A DNA stretch of 64,000 nucleotides from contig JAPLCC010000019.1 of NCBI GenBank assembly GCA_026392415.1, positions 87,108 through 151,107 of the forward strand, in the 5' to 3' direction. This DNA comes from Propionibacteriales bacterium. GTDB taxonomy: Bacteria; Actinomycetota; Actinomycetes; Propionibacteriales; Nocardioidaceae. How positions within the stretch are numbered: position 1 is the stretch's first letter; each line of letters begins with the position of its first letter. The translations under genes were made by a program, and so were the position numbers. Below the pieces are notes generated by a model. It ran no database searches. It was not told the origin of the DNA and saw only the letters and a program-made list of their open reading frames with translations. Positions 33,584 to 42,036 of this stretch are shown here, one piece after another.

Positions 33584-34351
33584 TCAGGCCTTCCGCACGA
33601 AGACCATCAGCGTCGGGGCGAGCCGCGGAGGCGTGAGACGGTCGACGAGCTGGGCGACCCGCCACGCTGGCGCTGCGTCGCCGAAGTACGTCGGCTCCGA
33701 GGCATGCCCGTAGACGACGAGCTCGTTCGGCTCGGGGAACAGCCGCGACAGGTCTCGCCGCGTGTTCATGCTGTAGCGGACCGGGAACACGTCCTCGGCC
33801 TTGCGCGCGGGCTGCAGGCGCCTCAGGACGCGCGTGTGCAGGTCGTTGGGCACTGCGCGCGCCCCGATCCCGATGATGCCCCACTTGTTGGGCGTGCGGG
33901 CCGCGAGCCAGCCGCCCGGCTTGAGCACCCGGAGCAGTTCGCTGGCCACCTGGTCAGCGTCTTCCTCGGCCACGTGCTCCAGCACGTGATCAGCGAGCAC
34001 GACGTCGAACGACCCGTCCGCGAACGACAGCTTCTCGCCCGGCGTGATCACGTGGGCGCCGGCCAGCGACCTGTTCTCGAGGACGACCGGATCGACGTCC
34101 ACGCCGTAGACCTCCCCCACCCGCTCGTGGAACGCGCGCAGCCGCTTGTGCAGCGCCGGCAAGGGCTCGGTCGCCCACAGGCCACGACCGGCGCCGAAGT
34201 CCAGCACCTTGCTGTCGGTGTCGAGCAGCGCGTTGACGCGGGTGTAGAACTCGATGAAGCCGTCGTAGCGGGTGTACCCGCCCGCCCGGACCTCCGGGTA
34301 GAGCCGACTCAGGGTCGGTCCGGGGCGGAATGCGTCGTCCGGTGCGGTCAT
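33584..34351 (-). CDS. Class I SAM-dependent methyltransferase
   Basis: Protein of 255 aa with methyltransferase motif I VLDFGAGRGLW near residue 50, motif II-like YGVDVDPVV, and LADHVLEH plus LLRVLKPGGWL, the Methyltransf_11 pattern. ATG 34351 has GAAGG upstream. The stop abuts that of the kinase gene (TGATCA shared), so the two converge tail to tail. Probable sugar or glycan-intermediate methylase; target not identified. Confidence 0.87.
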   Translation of the reverse strand: MTAPDDAFRPGPTLSRLYPEVRAGGYTRYDGFIEFYTRVNALLDTDSKVLDFGAGRGLWATEPLPALHKRLRAFHERVGEVYGVDVDPVVLENRSLAGAHVITPGEKLSFADGSFDVVLADHVLEHVAEEDADQVASELLRVLKPGGWLAARTPNKWGIIGIGARAVPNDLHTRVLRRLQPARKAEDVFPVRYSMNTRRDLSRLFPEPNELVVYGHASEPTYFGDAAPAWRVAQLVDRLTPPRLAPTLMVFVRKA

Positions 34352-34439
34352 CTCGTTGCCTTCACTGCTCGCGGCGCACCAGGAGTGCGCACGTAGGGGG
34401 TCGAGGATAGGTCGTGGGTCGGCGTGGACCGAGAGGTCA

Positions 34440-35684
34440 TCAGGACTCACCGGCCATCAGGGCGTCCAGCGCTTCGAGCACCCGCGCCGGCGGGATGGAG
34501 ACGTCGTCGAGGACGCCGGCATTGGGTCCCTCCGGACCGTTGCCGCCCTCGGCCACGAGGTAGCGGTAGTCGGCGTCGATCGCCTGGCAGATCGACCACA
34601 GGCCGAGGTGGACGTAGGTGGCGGGAAACATCTCGAGCACCTGCACACCGGACGGCGAGAAGGTGACGTTGCTCAGGCCCGCACCGTGCGGCGCCACGAT
34701 GACCTCGGCCCCGTGGAACAGGTCGATCTGTTCCTGCACGCTGAACGTTCCGGGGTCGACCATGGTGAAGCCGCGGCGCTCGAGCTCGGGCCACAGTGCG
34801 GCCTCCTCGACATAGCGGCGCGTGCGCGGCGTCGTGCCCCGGGTGAGGTAGAGCCGCCGCGGCGCGTCCGGGCCGCCGGCGCCACTGGTCGGCCGCAGCC
34901 GGTCACGCAGCCACGCGACCGAGGCGGGGGGTGCCTGCAAGGCCCAGTTCGGGTTGCTGGGCACCAGCAGCCGGTCGGCCGAGACCGTCCGGCCGCGCTC
35001 CGGCTGGATCAACCGCCCCTCGACGCCGGCGAGCTCCAGCAGCTGCCGCTGGTAGCGGGCCTTGTGGGAGACCACCACGGCGTCGTACCGCTCGCCGGGA
35101 AGGGTGTCCTCGAGGACGCTGAGGCGGGCGATGGCGTCGTAGAGGAAGTGGTAGTAGTTCTCGCTCGTGCCGCGCGTGGTCAGGCTCAGGACCGTGCCGT
35201 CGACGTGCTCGACCGGCCCGAGCGTGGGACGCAGGAAGATCGGGTGCTCACGCCAGTCGAAGACGCCGAAATACGTGCTGGTCTCGTGATCGAGGACCTT
35301 GCCCGGCGTGGTGGTCGCACCATAGTCACCGGACAGCCGACCACCGGCGACCTCGAGCGTGAACGTCGCCGGGACTGTCACGGCAGGGACGATCGGGCTC
35401 GGCGCGGTCGCCGTCCGGACCGCTTCGAACAACCAGTGCTCCGCCGGCTGGCCGCGGGTCGCGGAGCGGACGAGCGGTACCTCGGCCCGGCCGGGGTGGA
35501 CCACGACGACACCCGGCTCCCCCGCCGCGGTGTCCACCGAGCGCTCGGTCGCGCGCAACGGCACTCCGCGGCTGCCCAACAACCGGGACAGCACCCGGAA
35601 CAGGTGTCCGAACAGGCGGGTGAGCGCCCTGTGGAGCCGCTTGAAGAAGGGCCACCATGGCCGCAGCCAGGAGGGAAGGCTCAT
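34440..35684 (-). CDS. Glycosyltransferase family 61 protein
   Basis: GT61/DUF563 glycosyltransferase, 414 aa. Family motifs: ENYYHFLYDAIARL, then RRLYLTRG and the diagnostic APHGAGLSNVTF near residue 333. The N-terminal 35 residues are basic and aromatic, possibly membrane-associated. ATG 35684 overlaps the stop of the GT2-like gene (ATGA). Donor sugar is unknown. Confidence 0.88.
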   Translation of the reverse strand: MSLPSWLRPWWPFFKRLHRALTRLFGHLFRVLSRLLGSRGVPLRATERSVDTAAGEPGVVVVHPGRAEVPLVRSATRGQPAEHWLFEAVRTATAPSPIVPAVTVPATFTLEVAGGRLSGDYGATTTPGKVLDHETSTYFGVFDWREHPIFLRPTLGPVEHVDGTVLSLTTRGTSENYYHFLYDAIARLSVLEDTLPGERYDAVVVSHKARYQRQLLELAGVEGRLIQPERGRTVSADRLLVPSNPNWALQAPPASVAWLRDRLRPTSGAGGPDAPRRLYLTRGTTPRTRRYVEEAALWPELERRGFTMVDPGTFSVQEQIDLFHGAEVIVAPHGAGLSNVTFSPSGVQVLEMFPATYVHLGLWSICQAIDADYRYLVAEGGNGPEGPNAGVLDDVSIPPARVLEALDALMAGES

Positions 35685-36685
35685 CGCGAACCGAACCTGC
35701 TGACGAAGCGTTGCGCTGCAATCGCTGCCCGGCTGTTGATCAAGGACCGGCCAGCGTGGCGCACCCGTGGGGACCTGACCAGCCGGCGAGCCAGCATCGC
35801 CCCGCGGCCACCGACCCGGCTCAGCACCAGTTCGAGCTCGCGCTCGACCTCGACGTTGAGAGCAATCGACGTGGGATGCGTCAGCGGGAAGCCGACCTCC
35901 TCGGCGGCGTGGTCGCGGCGACCGGCCGCGACGCCATGCGTGGCGTCCTCGCCCCACCCGACGTTCTCGACCATGTTGACGGCCGGAGAGGTCGCGAACC
36001 CGCCCAGGCTGATCATCGTGATCCACCAGTGCTTGTCCCAGCCGTGGGCGATGGTGTCGGTCGACGCGACCGCGTCAGCGAAGTGACGTTGCCCCGAACG
36101 CGTGACCAGCATTCCCGGCTGCGGGGTCCACGGCACGGTCCGCACGGGCAGGTCGTCGCCGACATGGTCCCGGGGGAACAGCTTGCGATGCCGCTGCCAG
36201 CGATCCGCCCACGTCGCCCAGCCCCAGACACTCGCCCAGGCGGTGAACGCGTAGCTGTCATCACCGAAGAGGCGACCCGGGACGCCCATCCCGCTGCCGG
36301 AGACCTGCCACACCCGGGGATCGTCCCGATACCGGTCGAGCAGCTCCTCGGCGTACCGGAAGAAGGACGGCGTGGCATGGCAGTCGTCCTCCAGGACGAT
36401 CGCGCTCTCCACCTGGGAGAACAGCCAGTCGAGGCCGAGCTCGACGTTCGCCTCGAGGCCGAGGTTCTGGTCGGCGTACCTCCGATGGACCTCACACGGC
36501 CAGTCGATGTCCTCCAGCACCGCACGCGTCGCCGCGCACTTGGCTGCGTCATCGGGCCGAGAGCTCCGGGGCCCGTCCACGATGAGGTAGAGCTCGCGGG
36601 GTTGCGCCGACCTGATCACGGCCAGCGTTCGGGCTGTCAGCTCTGGCCGATTGAAGGCGATCAGTGCCACGGGAGTGGTGAGCAA
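35681..36685 (-). CDS. GT-A type (GT2/GNT-I-like) glycosyltransferase
   Basis: Protein of 334 aa: PVALIAFNRPELTARTL at the N-terminus, IVLEDDC (DxD) near residue 98, then AFTAWASVWGWATWADRW and HGWDKHWW, typical of a GNT-I-like, HlpA-type transferase. TTG 36685 has GAGGA 5 nt upstream. It is divergent from the putative sugar O-methyltransferase and coupled to GT61. It adds one residue of the repeat unit; specificity unknown. Confidence 0.85.
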   Translation of the reverse strand: MLTTPVALIAFNRPELTARTLAVIRSAQPRELYLIVDGPRSSRPDDAAKCAATRAVLEDIDWPCEVHRRYADQNLGLEANVELGLDWLFSQVESAIVLEDDCHATPSFFRYAEELLDRYRDDPRVWQVSGSGMGVPGRLFGDDSYAFTAWASVWGWATWADRWQRHRKLFPRDHVGDDLPVRTVPWTPQPGMLVTRSGQRHFADAVASTDTIAHGWDKHWWITMISLGGFATSPAVNMVENVGWGEDATHGVAAGRRDHAAEEVGFPLTHPTSIALNVEVERELELVLSRVGGRGAMLARRLVRSPRVRHAGRSLINSRAAIAAQRFVSRFGSR

Positions 36686-36776
36686 GCGGGTCCTCGAGTC
36701 GGGCGTGATCCGTGCGGGTGGCCATCAGACGACGACATTCCACCAGATCCCGCGCATGTTCGTGCACGGGTCCAGT

Positions 36777-36782
36777 TACAGT
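36777..36782 (+). promoter_or_regulatory. -10 box TACAGT for the sugar O-methyltransferase
   Basis: TACAGT ends 8 nt before GTG 36791; leaderless arrangement. Confidence 0.45.
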
Positions 36783-36790
36783 TTCGCCTC

Positions 36791-37825
36791 GTGCCCCAGA
36801 TTTCCCCCGCAGCTGCCCGTGTCTGGCTTCGCCGTCAGGCCAAGTCCAGCGCCGCCCGTGCCGGTTTCATGGTCAGCCGGATCGACGAGGACGGTCGGCG
36901 GGCGGTCAACGTCAGTCACAACGACGCGGTCAGCCTTCCTGCCGGCAGCGAGCAGGCCCTGCGCCAGGACAATCCGCGCCTGGTCGAACTGCAGGCGACG
37001 TACGACGGGCTCGACGTGGCGGCTGCCGTTCACACGCAGTGGCGTCGCTCGTTCCTCAACAAGAACCTCTCCCTGGCCTGGTTCCGTGGCGACAACGCCT
37101 ACGTGTGGCAGTTCCGGCACCTCGGGCACGCCGTTCGGCTGCGGATGTACCTCGCGATGCTCGACGTCCTCGAGCGCGACTCCCTCGACCTCTTCGACAA
37201 GGTCTCCGAGGACGGGCTCTTCGGTGCCTTCACGTTCGAGTTCGGTGACCGGCCGCCCGTGAGTCGCGACCTCCTCGACAGCATCAACGAGATCAACTAC
37301 CTCAACGACCAGATGGGCCTGGCCTCCGTCAAGGGTCTGCGCGTGCTCGACATCGGCGCTGGCTACGGCCGACTGGCCCACCGGATGTCGACCGCACTGC
37401 CGAACCTCGAGGCCTACGACTGCATCGACGGTGTCGCCACCTCGACGTTCCTGTGCGAGTACTACACCCGCTTCCGCGAGCTGCCGTCCTCGGTCCGGGT
37501 CGTCACGCTGGACCAGCACGAGACCCTCGGCGAGCGCTACGACGTCGCGGTCAACATCCACAGCTTCTCGGAGTGCTCGCTCGACGCCATCCGCTGGTGG
37601 CTCGACCGCATCGCGGAGCGCGACATCGAATGGCTCCTCATCGTGCCGAACACCCCGGACGAGCTCCGGAGCACCGAGATCGACGGTTCGATGATCCCGT
37701 TCCGTCAGGACGTCCTCGACCGGGGCTACGAGCTGGTCGACGACCGGCCGATCCACCAGGCCGACGAGCTCCGCGAGCTGATCGATCTGCACGACCGCTT
37801 CTACCTGTTCCGCAAGATCAAGTAG
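36791..37825 (+). CDS. Putative sugar O-methyltransferase
   Basis: Protein of 344 aa of the putative sugar O-methyltransferase family. VLDIGAGYGRLAHRM near residue 187 is motif I, and NIHSFSECSLDAIRWWLDRI and LHDRFYLFRKIK are family-like. The start GTG 36791 is set by a -10 box 8 nt upstream. It faces the sulfotransferase gene tail to tail (31 bp). Likely methylates a sugar hydroxyl of the repeat unit; position unknown. Confidence 0.85.
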   Translation: MPQISPAAARVWLRRQAKSSAARAGFMVSRIDEDGRRAVNVSHNDAVSLPAGSEQALRQDNPRLVELQATYDGLDVAAAVHTQWRRSFLNKNLSLAWFRGDNAYVWQFRHLGHAVRLRMYLAMLDVLERDSLDLFDKVSEDGLFGAFTFEFGDRPPVSRDLLDSINEINYLNDQMGLASVKGLRVLDIGAGYGRLAHRMSTALPNLEAYDCIDGVATSTFLCEYYTRFRELPSSVRVVTLDQHETLGERYDVAVNIHSFSECSLDAIRWWLDRIAERDIEWLLIVPNTPDELRSTEIDGSMIPFRQDVLDRGYELVDDRPIHQADELRELIDLHDRFYLFRKIK

Positions 37826-37856
37826 TCCGTCTGGTCGCAGCGGTGGCGGACGCGCC

Positions 37857-38918
37857 CTAGATCGACCAGGTGGCGAAGTCCTGGCCGGTCAGCTGGCGCA
37901 GCCGGTCGGCCTCGGGCTTGAGCGCGATCTCCAGTGATGCGCGCAGGGCCGGGTCGAGCAGCGGGACCTCGAGGCGGGCGCCCGTCCTCTTCCAGGCAAG
38001 GTGGCTCAGAGCAGCACGCGGTCCCGCCGGCATCCACTGGGCGGCCCGCCCCAGCGGTCCGCGACGGATCTTCAGGAGCCAGTCCGGCAGGGCGCGCCGG
38101 TCCTCGCGCACGTTGAACCGTACGAAGTCCTCGGCGCTGGCCTCAGGGCGCGCCAGGTCGAGGAAGTCGAAGATCCGGCCCATCGTGCCGACCACGTCAC
38201 TGGCGAGATCGGCGAGATCCAGGACGAGGATCCTGTCGCGATCGAACCGCCGCAGGTAGTCCTCGAGCTGCGTGGCGTAGCGACTCGAGTCGATCAGCCC
38301 GTTGGTCAGCTCCTCGGGATCCGCGAGCTCCTCCGCCAACGACCTGTCCGTGGCGCGCCACTGCAGCTGTTCGACGTACTCCGCCACCAGCCGCTCGATG
38401 GGGTCCCGCACCAGATAGATCAGTCGCGCGTCCGGAATCAGGTCGGCCATCCGGTCGACCACGCCCGGAAAGCAGGCCGACTTCGTGTAGAACGGAGTGG
38501 ACTCGGCCCGATAGCGGGTGCCGGGCTGGAACTGGTCCTGGTAGGCGCCGAGCCAGGAGCGGTGGTCGGGGTCGGTGAAGAAGCGCATCTCCTTGTCCAC
38601 GGAGACCGCGATCTCGGGATGGACGTCGAGGTAGTTGTGCACGCTGGTGGTGCCGGCCTTCATCGCCCCGATGACCACCAGGTTGGGCAGCCGCGCGGGA
38701 TCGGGCTCGACGGCGACCGCGTCGCCGCGCGCCCGGCGCTGGCGGACCGGGATCCGCACCGAGCAGTTCGCGCAGGCGTCGAGCCCGTCCGCGTCCGTCG
38801 CCACGGTCCAGCCGTTGGCGCGCAGGCCCTGCGGGGTGTTGATCGTCAGATTGGGTGGCGTGCAGACGTCACACTGCATCGACACGTATCCGTCAGTCAG
38901 ACGTGCGAGAACGGTCAT
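37857..38918 (-). CDS. PAPS-dependent sulfotransferase with N-terminal zinc-ribbon-like cysteines
   Basis: Sulfotransferase of 353 aa. The PAPS 5'-phosphosulfate loop is IGAMKAGTTS near residue 83-92 (Lys87), and the 3'-phosphate region is YLVRDPIERLVAEYV. Residues 14-52 contain two CxxC pairs (CDVC, CANC), an unusual zinc-ribbon-like N-terminus for this family. I start at ATG 38918; GTG 38960 would add 14 residues but sits directly against a TAGGGT box. It transfers sulfate from PAPS, presumably to the polysaccharide or a glycolipid. PAPS can come from CysD/CysN and the CysC fusion. Confidence 0.88.
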   Translation of the reverse strand: MTVLARLTDGYVSMQCDVCTPPNLTINTPQGLRANGWTVATDADGLDACANCSVRIPVRQRRARGDAVAVEPDPARLPNLVVIGAMKAGTTSVHNYLDVHPEIAVSVDKEMRFFTDPDHRSWLGAYQDQFQPGTRYRAESTPFYTKSACFPGVVDRMADLIPDARLIYLVRDPIERLVAEYVEQLQWRATDRSLAEELADPEELTNGLIDSSRYATQLEDYLRRFDRDRILVLDLADLASDVVGTMGRIFDFLDLARPEASAEDFVRFNVREDRRALPDWLLKIRRGPLGRAAQWMPAGPRAALSHLAWKRTGARLEVPLLDPALRASLEIALKPEADRLRQLTGQDFATWSI

Positions 38919-39020
38919 GGGCGGTCTGCACAACAGTGGGGAGAGGGCGACACGCCGCACACCCTAGCCCCACGACGACGCAGGTTTGGGCCACTGGCCA
39001 CGGTCCCGGCCAGGGCTGTG

Positions 39021-39026
39021 TAGTCT
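39021..39026 (+). promoter_or_regulatory. -10 box TAGTCT for the hexapeptide acyltransferase operon
   Basis: TAGTCT ends 6 nt before GTG 39033; no ribosome site. Confidence 0.5.
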
Positions 39027-39032
39027 CACCGC

Positions 39033-39749
39033 GTGCGCCAGGCCCTCACGACCCTTGTGTTCCTGTTGCCGCCGAGCCGGAGCAAGAACAGGCTCCTTCG
39101 CAAGCTGGGGCACGCCGTGCCGGACAGCGCCGTCATCGGCATCTGCCTGGTGCGCCGCGTCGATCGCTTCGAGATCGGCGAAGGCACCCTGATCCACCAC
39201 TTCAACCTGTTCCGCGACCTGCGCCTGGTCAAGACGGGCGTCGGCTGCCGGATCATGCTCTTCAACCAGATCGTCGGCGACTCCGGCTACGAACCGGGTG
39301 CGGTCCAGACGGAGAACCTGCGCACCCTGCGCATGGGCGACGACTCGCACATCATCAGCCAGCACTACCTCGACTGTGGCGGCGGCGTGGTGCTCGGCGA
39401 CCAGTCGTGGGTGACGGGCATCCGCTCCACCCTGCTCTCCCACGCCTTCGACCCGACCAACGGCGGCGTCATTCTCGACCCGGTCACGATCGGTGACCGC
39501 GCCGTGGTCGCGACCTCGTGCACGATGCTGCCCGGAACGGTGGTCGGCGAGGGCGCGCTGCTCGCAGCAGGTTCGACCACGTGGACCGGCCAGGACGTCA
39601 AGCCGGGCCACCTCAGCGGCGGAGTCCCCGCCCGACGCCTGTCGGTGATCGACATTCCCAAACATGTCTACAACCGCGCCCGTTACCAACGACCCGGGGA
39701 CGTCGTTGGCCCTCCGGAACCCCCCACATCTGAGTTGAGGTCGGAATGA
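39033..39749 (+). CDS. Left-handed beta-helix (hexapeptide) acyltransferase-like protein
   Basis: Protein of 238 aa with hexapeptide repeats over residues 40-200 (IGEGTLIHH, VGCRIMLFNQIVGD, IGDRAVVATSCTMLPGTVVGEGALLAAGSTT) and a C-terminal GGVPARRL, the CoA-dependent O-acetyltransferase pattern. An N-terminal hydrophobic stretch may contact the membrane. Its stop overlaps the ACP start (ATGA), tying it to the acyl-carrier cassette, so the donor could be acyl-ACP rather than acetyl-CoA; that is inference. Confidence 0.83.
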   Translation: MRQALTTLVFLLPPSRSKNRLLRKLGHAVPDSAVIGICLVRRVDRFEIGEGTLIHHFNLFRDLRLVKTGVGCRIMLFNQIVGDSGYEPGAVQTENLRTLRMGDDSHIISQHYLDCGGGVVLGDQSWVTGIRSTLLSHAFDPTNGGVILDPVTIGDRAVVATSCTMLPGTVVGEGALLAAGSTTWTGQDVKPGHLSGGVPARRLSVIDIPKHVYNRARYQRPGDVVGPPEPPTSELRSE

Positions 39750-40003
39750 ACGAAGTTGAGACCAGGATCGTCGCGATCATCACGGACCTGCTGGAGCGCT
39801 CGGACCACGGAGACCTGAAGGTCACCGCCGACGCACGCCTCCACGGTGACGACGGGCTCGGGCTGGACTCGCTCGAGACCGCAGAGCTGTCCGCGATCCT
39901 CGAGGACGAGCTGGGCACCGACCCGTTCGGCGCCGGCCTGCTGCCCGAGACCGTCGGCGAGGTCATGGCGTTCTACGCCGACCAGGCCGCGGCCTCCGCA
40001 TGA
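39746..40003 (+). CDS. Acyl carrier protein
   Basis: Protein of 85 aa with the phosphopantetheine site GLGLDSLE (Ser42) and an acidic helical profile. Distinct from housekeeping ACP in context: it is coupled upstream to the beta-helix acyltransferase and downstream to an SDR reductase (both overlaps ATGA). Predicted to carry a dedicated acyl chain for the cassette at 39-45 kb. Confidence 0.92.
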   Translation: MNEVETRIVAIITDLLERSDHGDLKVTADARLHGDDGLGLDSLETAELSAILEDELGTDPFGAGLLPETVGEVMAFYADQAAASA

Positions 40004-40737
40004 GCGCACCTCGAACCGTCATCGTCACCGGCGGCAGCCGGGGTCTGGGCCAGGGGATCGTCCAGTCGTTCCTCGACGCCGGTGACCGGGTGGCCACCTG
40101 CTCACGGTCCGAGACCGACGCGGTCCGGGCCTGGCAGTCGGACCCGCAGTACGCCGGCCGTTTCCTGTTCCGCGAGGCCGACCTGGCCGACCGCGAGCAG
40201 TCGACGGCGTTCGTCAAGGACGTCCTGGCGGAGTGGAAGTCCGTCGACGTGCTGATCAACAACGCCGGCGTCGCCCGCGACGGCATCCTCGCGCTGTTCT
40301 CCGACGACGACACCGACACGGTCATCGACCTCAACCTCAAGGCGACCATCCATGTCACCCGCCAGGTCGTGCGCAACATGCTCGCCCACGGCGGCGGCCG
40401 CATCGTCAACATCTCCTCGATCGTCGGTCTCACCGGCTACCGCGGCCTGACCGTCTACGGCGCCACCAAGGCCGCCCTCGACGGCTTCACCCGCGCCCTG
40501 GCTCGCGAGCTCGGGTCCCGCAAGGTCACGGTCAACAGCATCGCCTCGGGCTACCTGCGGACCGAGATGAGCCACGGCCTCGATGGCGGACAGCTCGACC
40601 AGATCGTCCGTCGTACCCCTGCCGGCCGCCTCGGTGAGCCGGCCGACATCGCACGCGCCATCGACTTCCTCGTCGACCCGCGCAACGACTGGATCACGGG
40701 CCAGGTGCTCGTCGTGGACGGTGGCCTGACCGCCTGA
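40000..40737 (+). CDS. SDR-family 3-oxoacyl-ACP reductase-like protein
   Basis: FabG-like reductase of 245 aa: NADP motif TGGSRGLGQGI at residue 9, NNAGVARDG, ISSIVG with catalytic Ser, YGATKAA with Tyr and Lys. The neighbouring ACP suggests it reduces an ACP-bound beta-keto group, although sugar-type substrates are possible for SDRs. ATG 40000 overlaps the ACP stop. Confidence 0.92.
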   Translation: MSAPRTVIVTGGSRGLGQGIVQSFLDAGDRVATCSRSETDAVRAWQSDPQYAGRFLFREADLADREQSTAFVKDVLAEWKSVDVLINNAGVARDGILALFSDDDTDTVIDLNLKATIHVTRQVVRNMLAHGGGRIVNISSIVGLTGYRGLTVYGATKAALDGFTRALARELGSRKVTVNSIASGYLRTEMSHGLDGGQLDQIVRRTPAGRLGEPADIARAIDFLVDPRNDWITGQVLVVDGGLTA

Positions 40738-40740
40738 CGG

Positions 40741-42036
40741 TCAGGCCCGGTGCCTGCCCGGGCGGGCCTTCTCGGGGGCCTTCTCGGGATTGTGCTCGGT
40801 GGTCGGCTCCGTGGCCCTTTCGGGGGCGGCGCCGCCCTTCCAGCCGATCGCCACCCACCAGCACGCGGTGGTGACGCCCGTGCCGATGGCCATCGCCCAC
40901 AGGGCACCCTCGGCACCGCCGAGCGCTGCGCCGACGACCATGCACACGCCGGCCAGGACGAGGCTGACGATGTCGGTCACCATCGCCACCTGGATCCGGT
41001 GCCGTCCGATCAGCGCTGCGCGCAGCCCGCTCTGGCCCGCCATCAGGAGCACCTTGAGGCTGACCGCCAGCATCAACGGCTCGACGACGTCCCACGCCTC
41101 ACCGAGCACGGCGCGACCGATCACGTCGGGCAGGAACACCAGGACCACCATGGTCAGCACACCGACCACGAAGCAGATCATCATCGCCCGCCGTACGTGC
41201 GGCCAGAAGCTCTCGCCGGTCTCGCGCTCGCGCGCGATGTCGGCGGCGGCCGAGGTCGAGACGGACGTCTGGACCGCGGTGCTGGGCGCAGCAAGGAGCG
41301 TGGCCGCCCGGAATGCTGCGACCGCGAGAGGGCTGCTGAAGAGCGACATCAGGGATGCCGTGAGCAGCAGGGTGCCACTGGCCGCGACGCCACCGACCAG
41401 GGAGCGCCACGAGAATCCCCAGTGCTCGCGGACCCAGTCCAGGCCGTCGCCGGCGGGGGTGCCGTACTGCACGAACACCCACAGTGCGGCGAGCGCACCG
41501 GAGCCTGCCCAGATCGCCACCAGCCAGGTGAGGGAGTCGAGGTCGAAGGCGATGATCGCGCCGAAGCCCGCCGCCAGCAGCACGACCCAGAGCGTGTCGA
41601 GGACGATCGACTTCTCAGGACGCTGGCGCCCGATGCCGAGATAGCGACCCACGTCGTGCACGAGCAACAGCGGCATGGGCACCGCGAGGGCGAGGATCGG
41701 CCCTGCCAGGGAGTTGTCCGCGGCCAGCAGGGCAAGGCCGGCGATCAAGCACAGGAAGCCGGCCACCAGGCCGACCAGGAAGGTGGAGGCGAGGATGCTG
41801 CGGGGTCGCGTGTCGGCGTCCTCGGGGTGAACCACGACCGTGGTCGAGATCAGGCTGCGGATCGCGACCTGCGCGACGGTGAAGACCATCATGATCAGGC
41901 TGAAGCGACCGAAGTCCTCCGGCTCGAAGGCGTGCGCGACCCAGATCAGTGCACCGATGTTGGACAGGCTGGAAAGGATCTGGTCGATCGTGATCAGGCC
42001 GACGCGGCGGCCTGAACCTGCAGTCGCCTGGGACAT
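40741..42036 (-). CDS. Wzx-like polysaccharide flippase
   Basis: Membrane protein of 431 aa with about 12 helices of the oligosaccharide flippase/MATE-like fold. It starts MSQATAGSGRRVGLITIDQI and has a charged cytosolic tail rich in Glu, Pro and Lys. Expected to flip undecaprenyl-linked repeat units outward. ATG 42036 overlaps the stop of the condensation-type gene (TGATG). It converges on the SDR gene. Confidence 0.88.
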   Translation of the reverse strand: MSQATAGSGRRVGLITIDQILSSLSNIGALIWVAHAFEPEDFGRFSLIMMVFTVAQVAIRSLISTTVVVHPEDADTRPRSILASTFLVGLVAGFLCLIAGLALLAADNSLAGPILALAVPMPLLLVHDVGRYLGIGRQRPEKSIVLDTLWVVLLAAGFGAIIAFDLDSLTWLVAIWAGSGALAALWVFVQYGTPAGDGLDWVREHWGFSWRSLVGGVAASGTLLLTASLMSLFSSPLAVAAFRAATLLAAPSTAVQTSVSTSAAADIARERETGESFWPHVRRAMMICFVVGVLTMVVLVFLPDVIGRAVLGEAWDVVEPLMLAVSLKVLLMAGQSGLRAALIGRHRIQVAMVTDIVSLVLAGVCMVVGAALGGAEGALWAMAIGTGVTTACWWVAIGWKGGAAPERATEPTTEHNPEKAPEKARPGRHRA

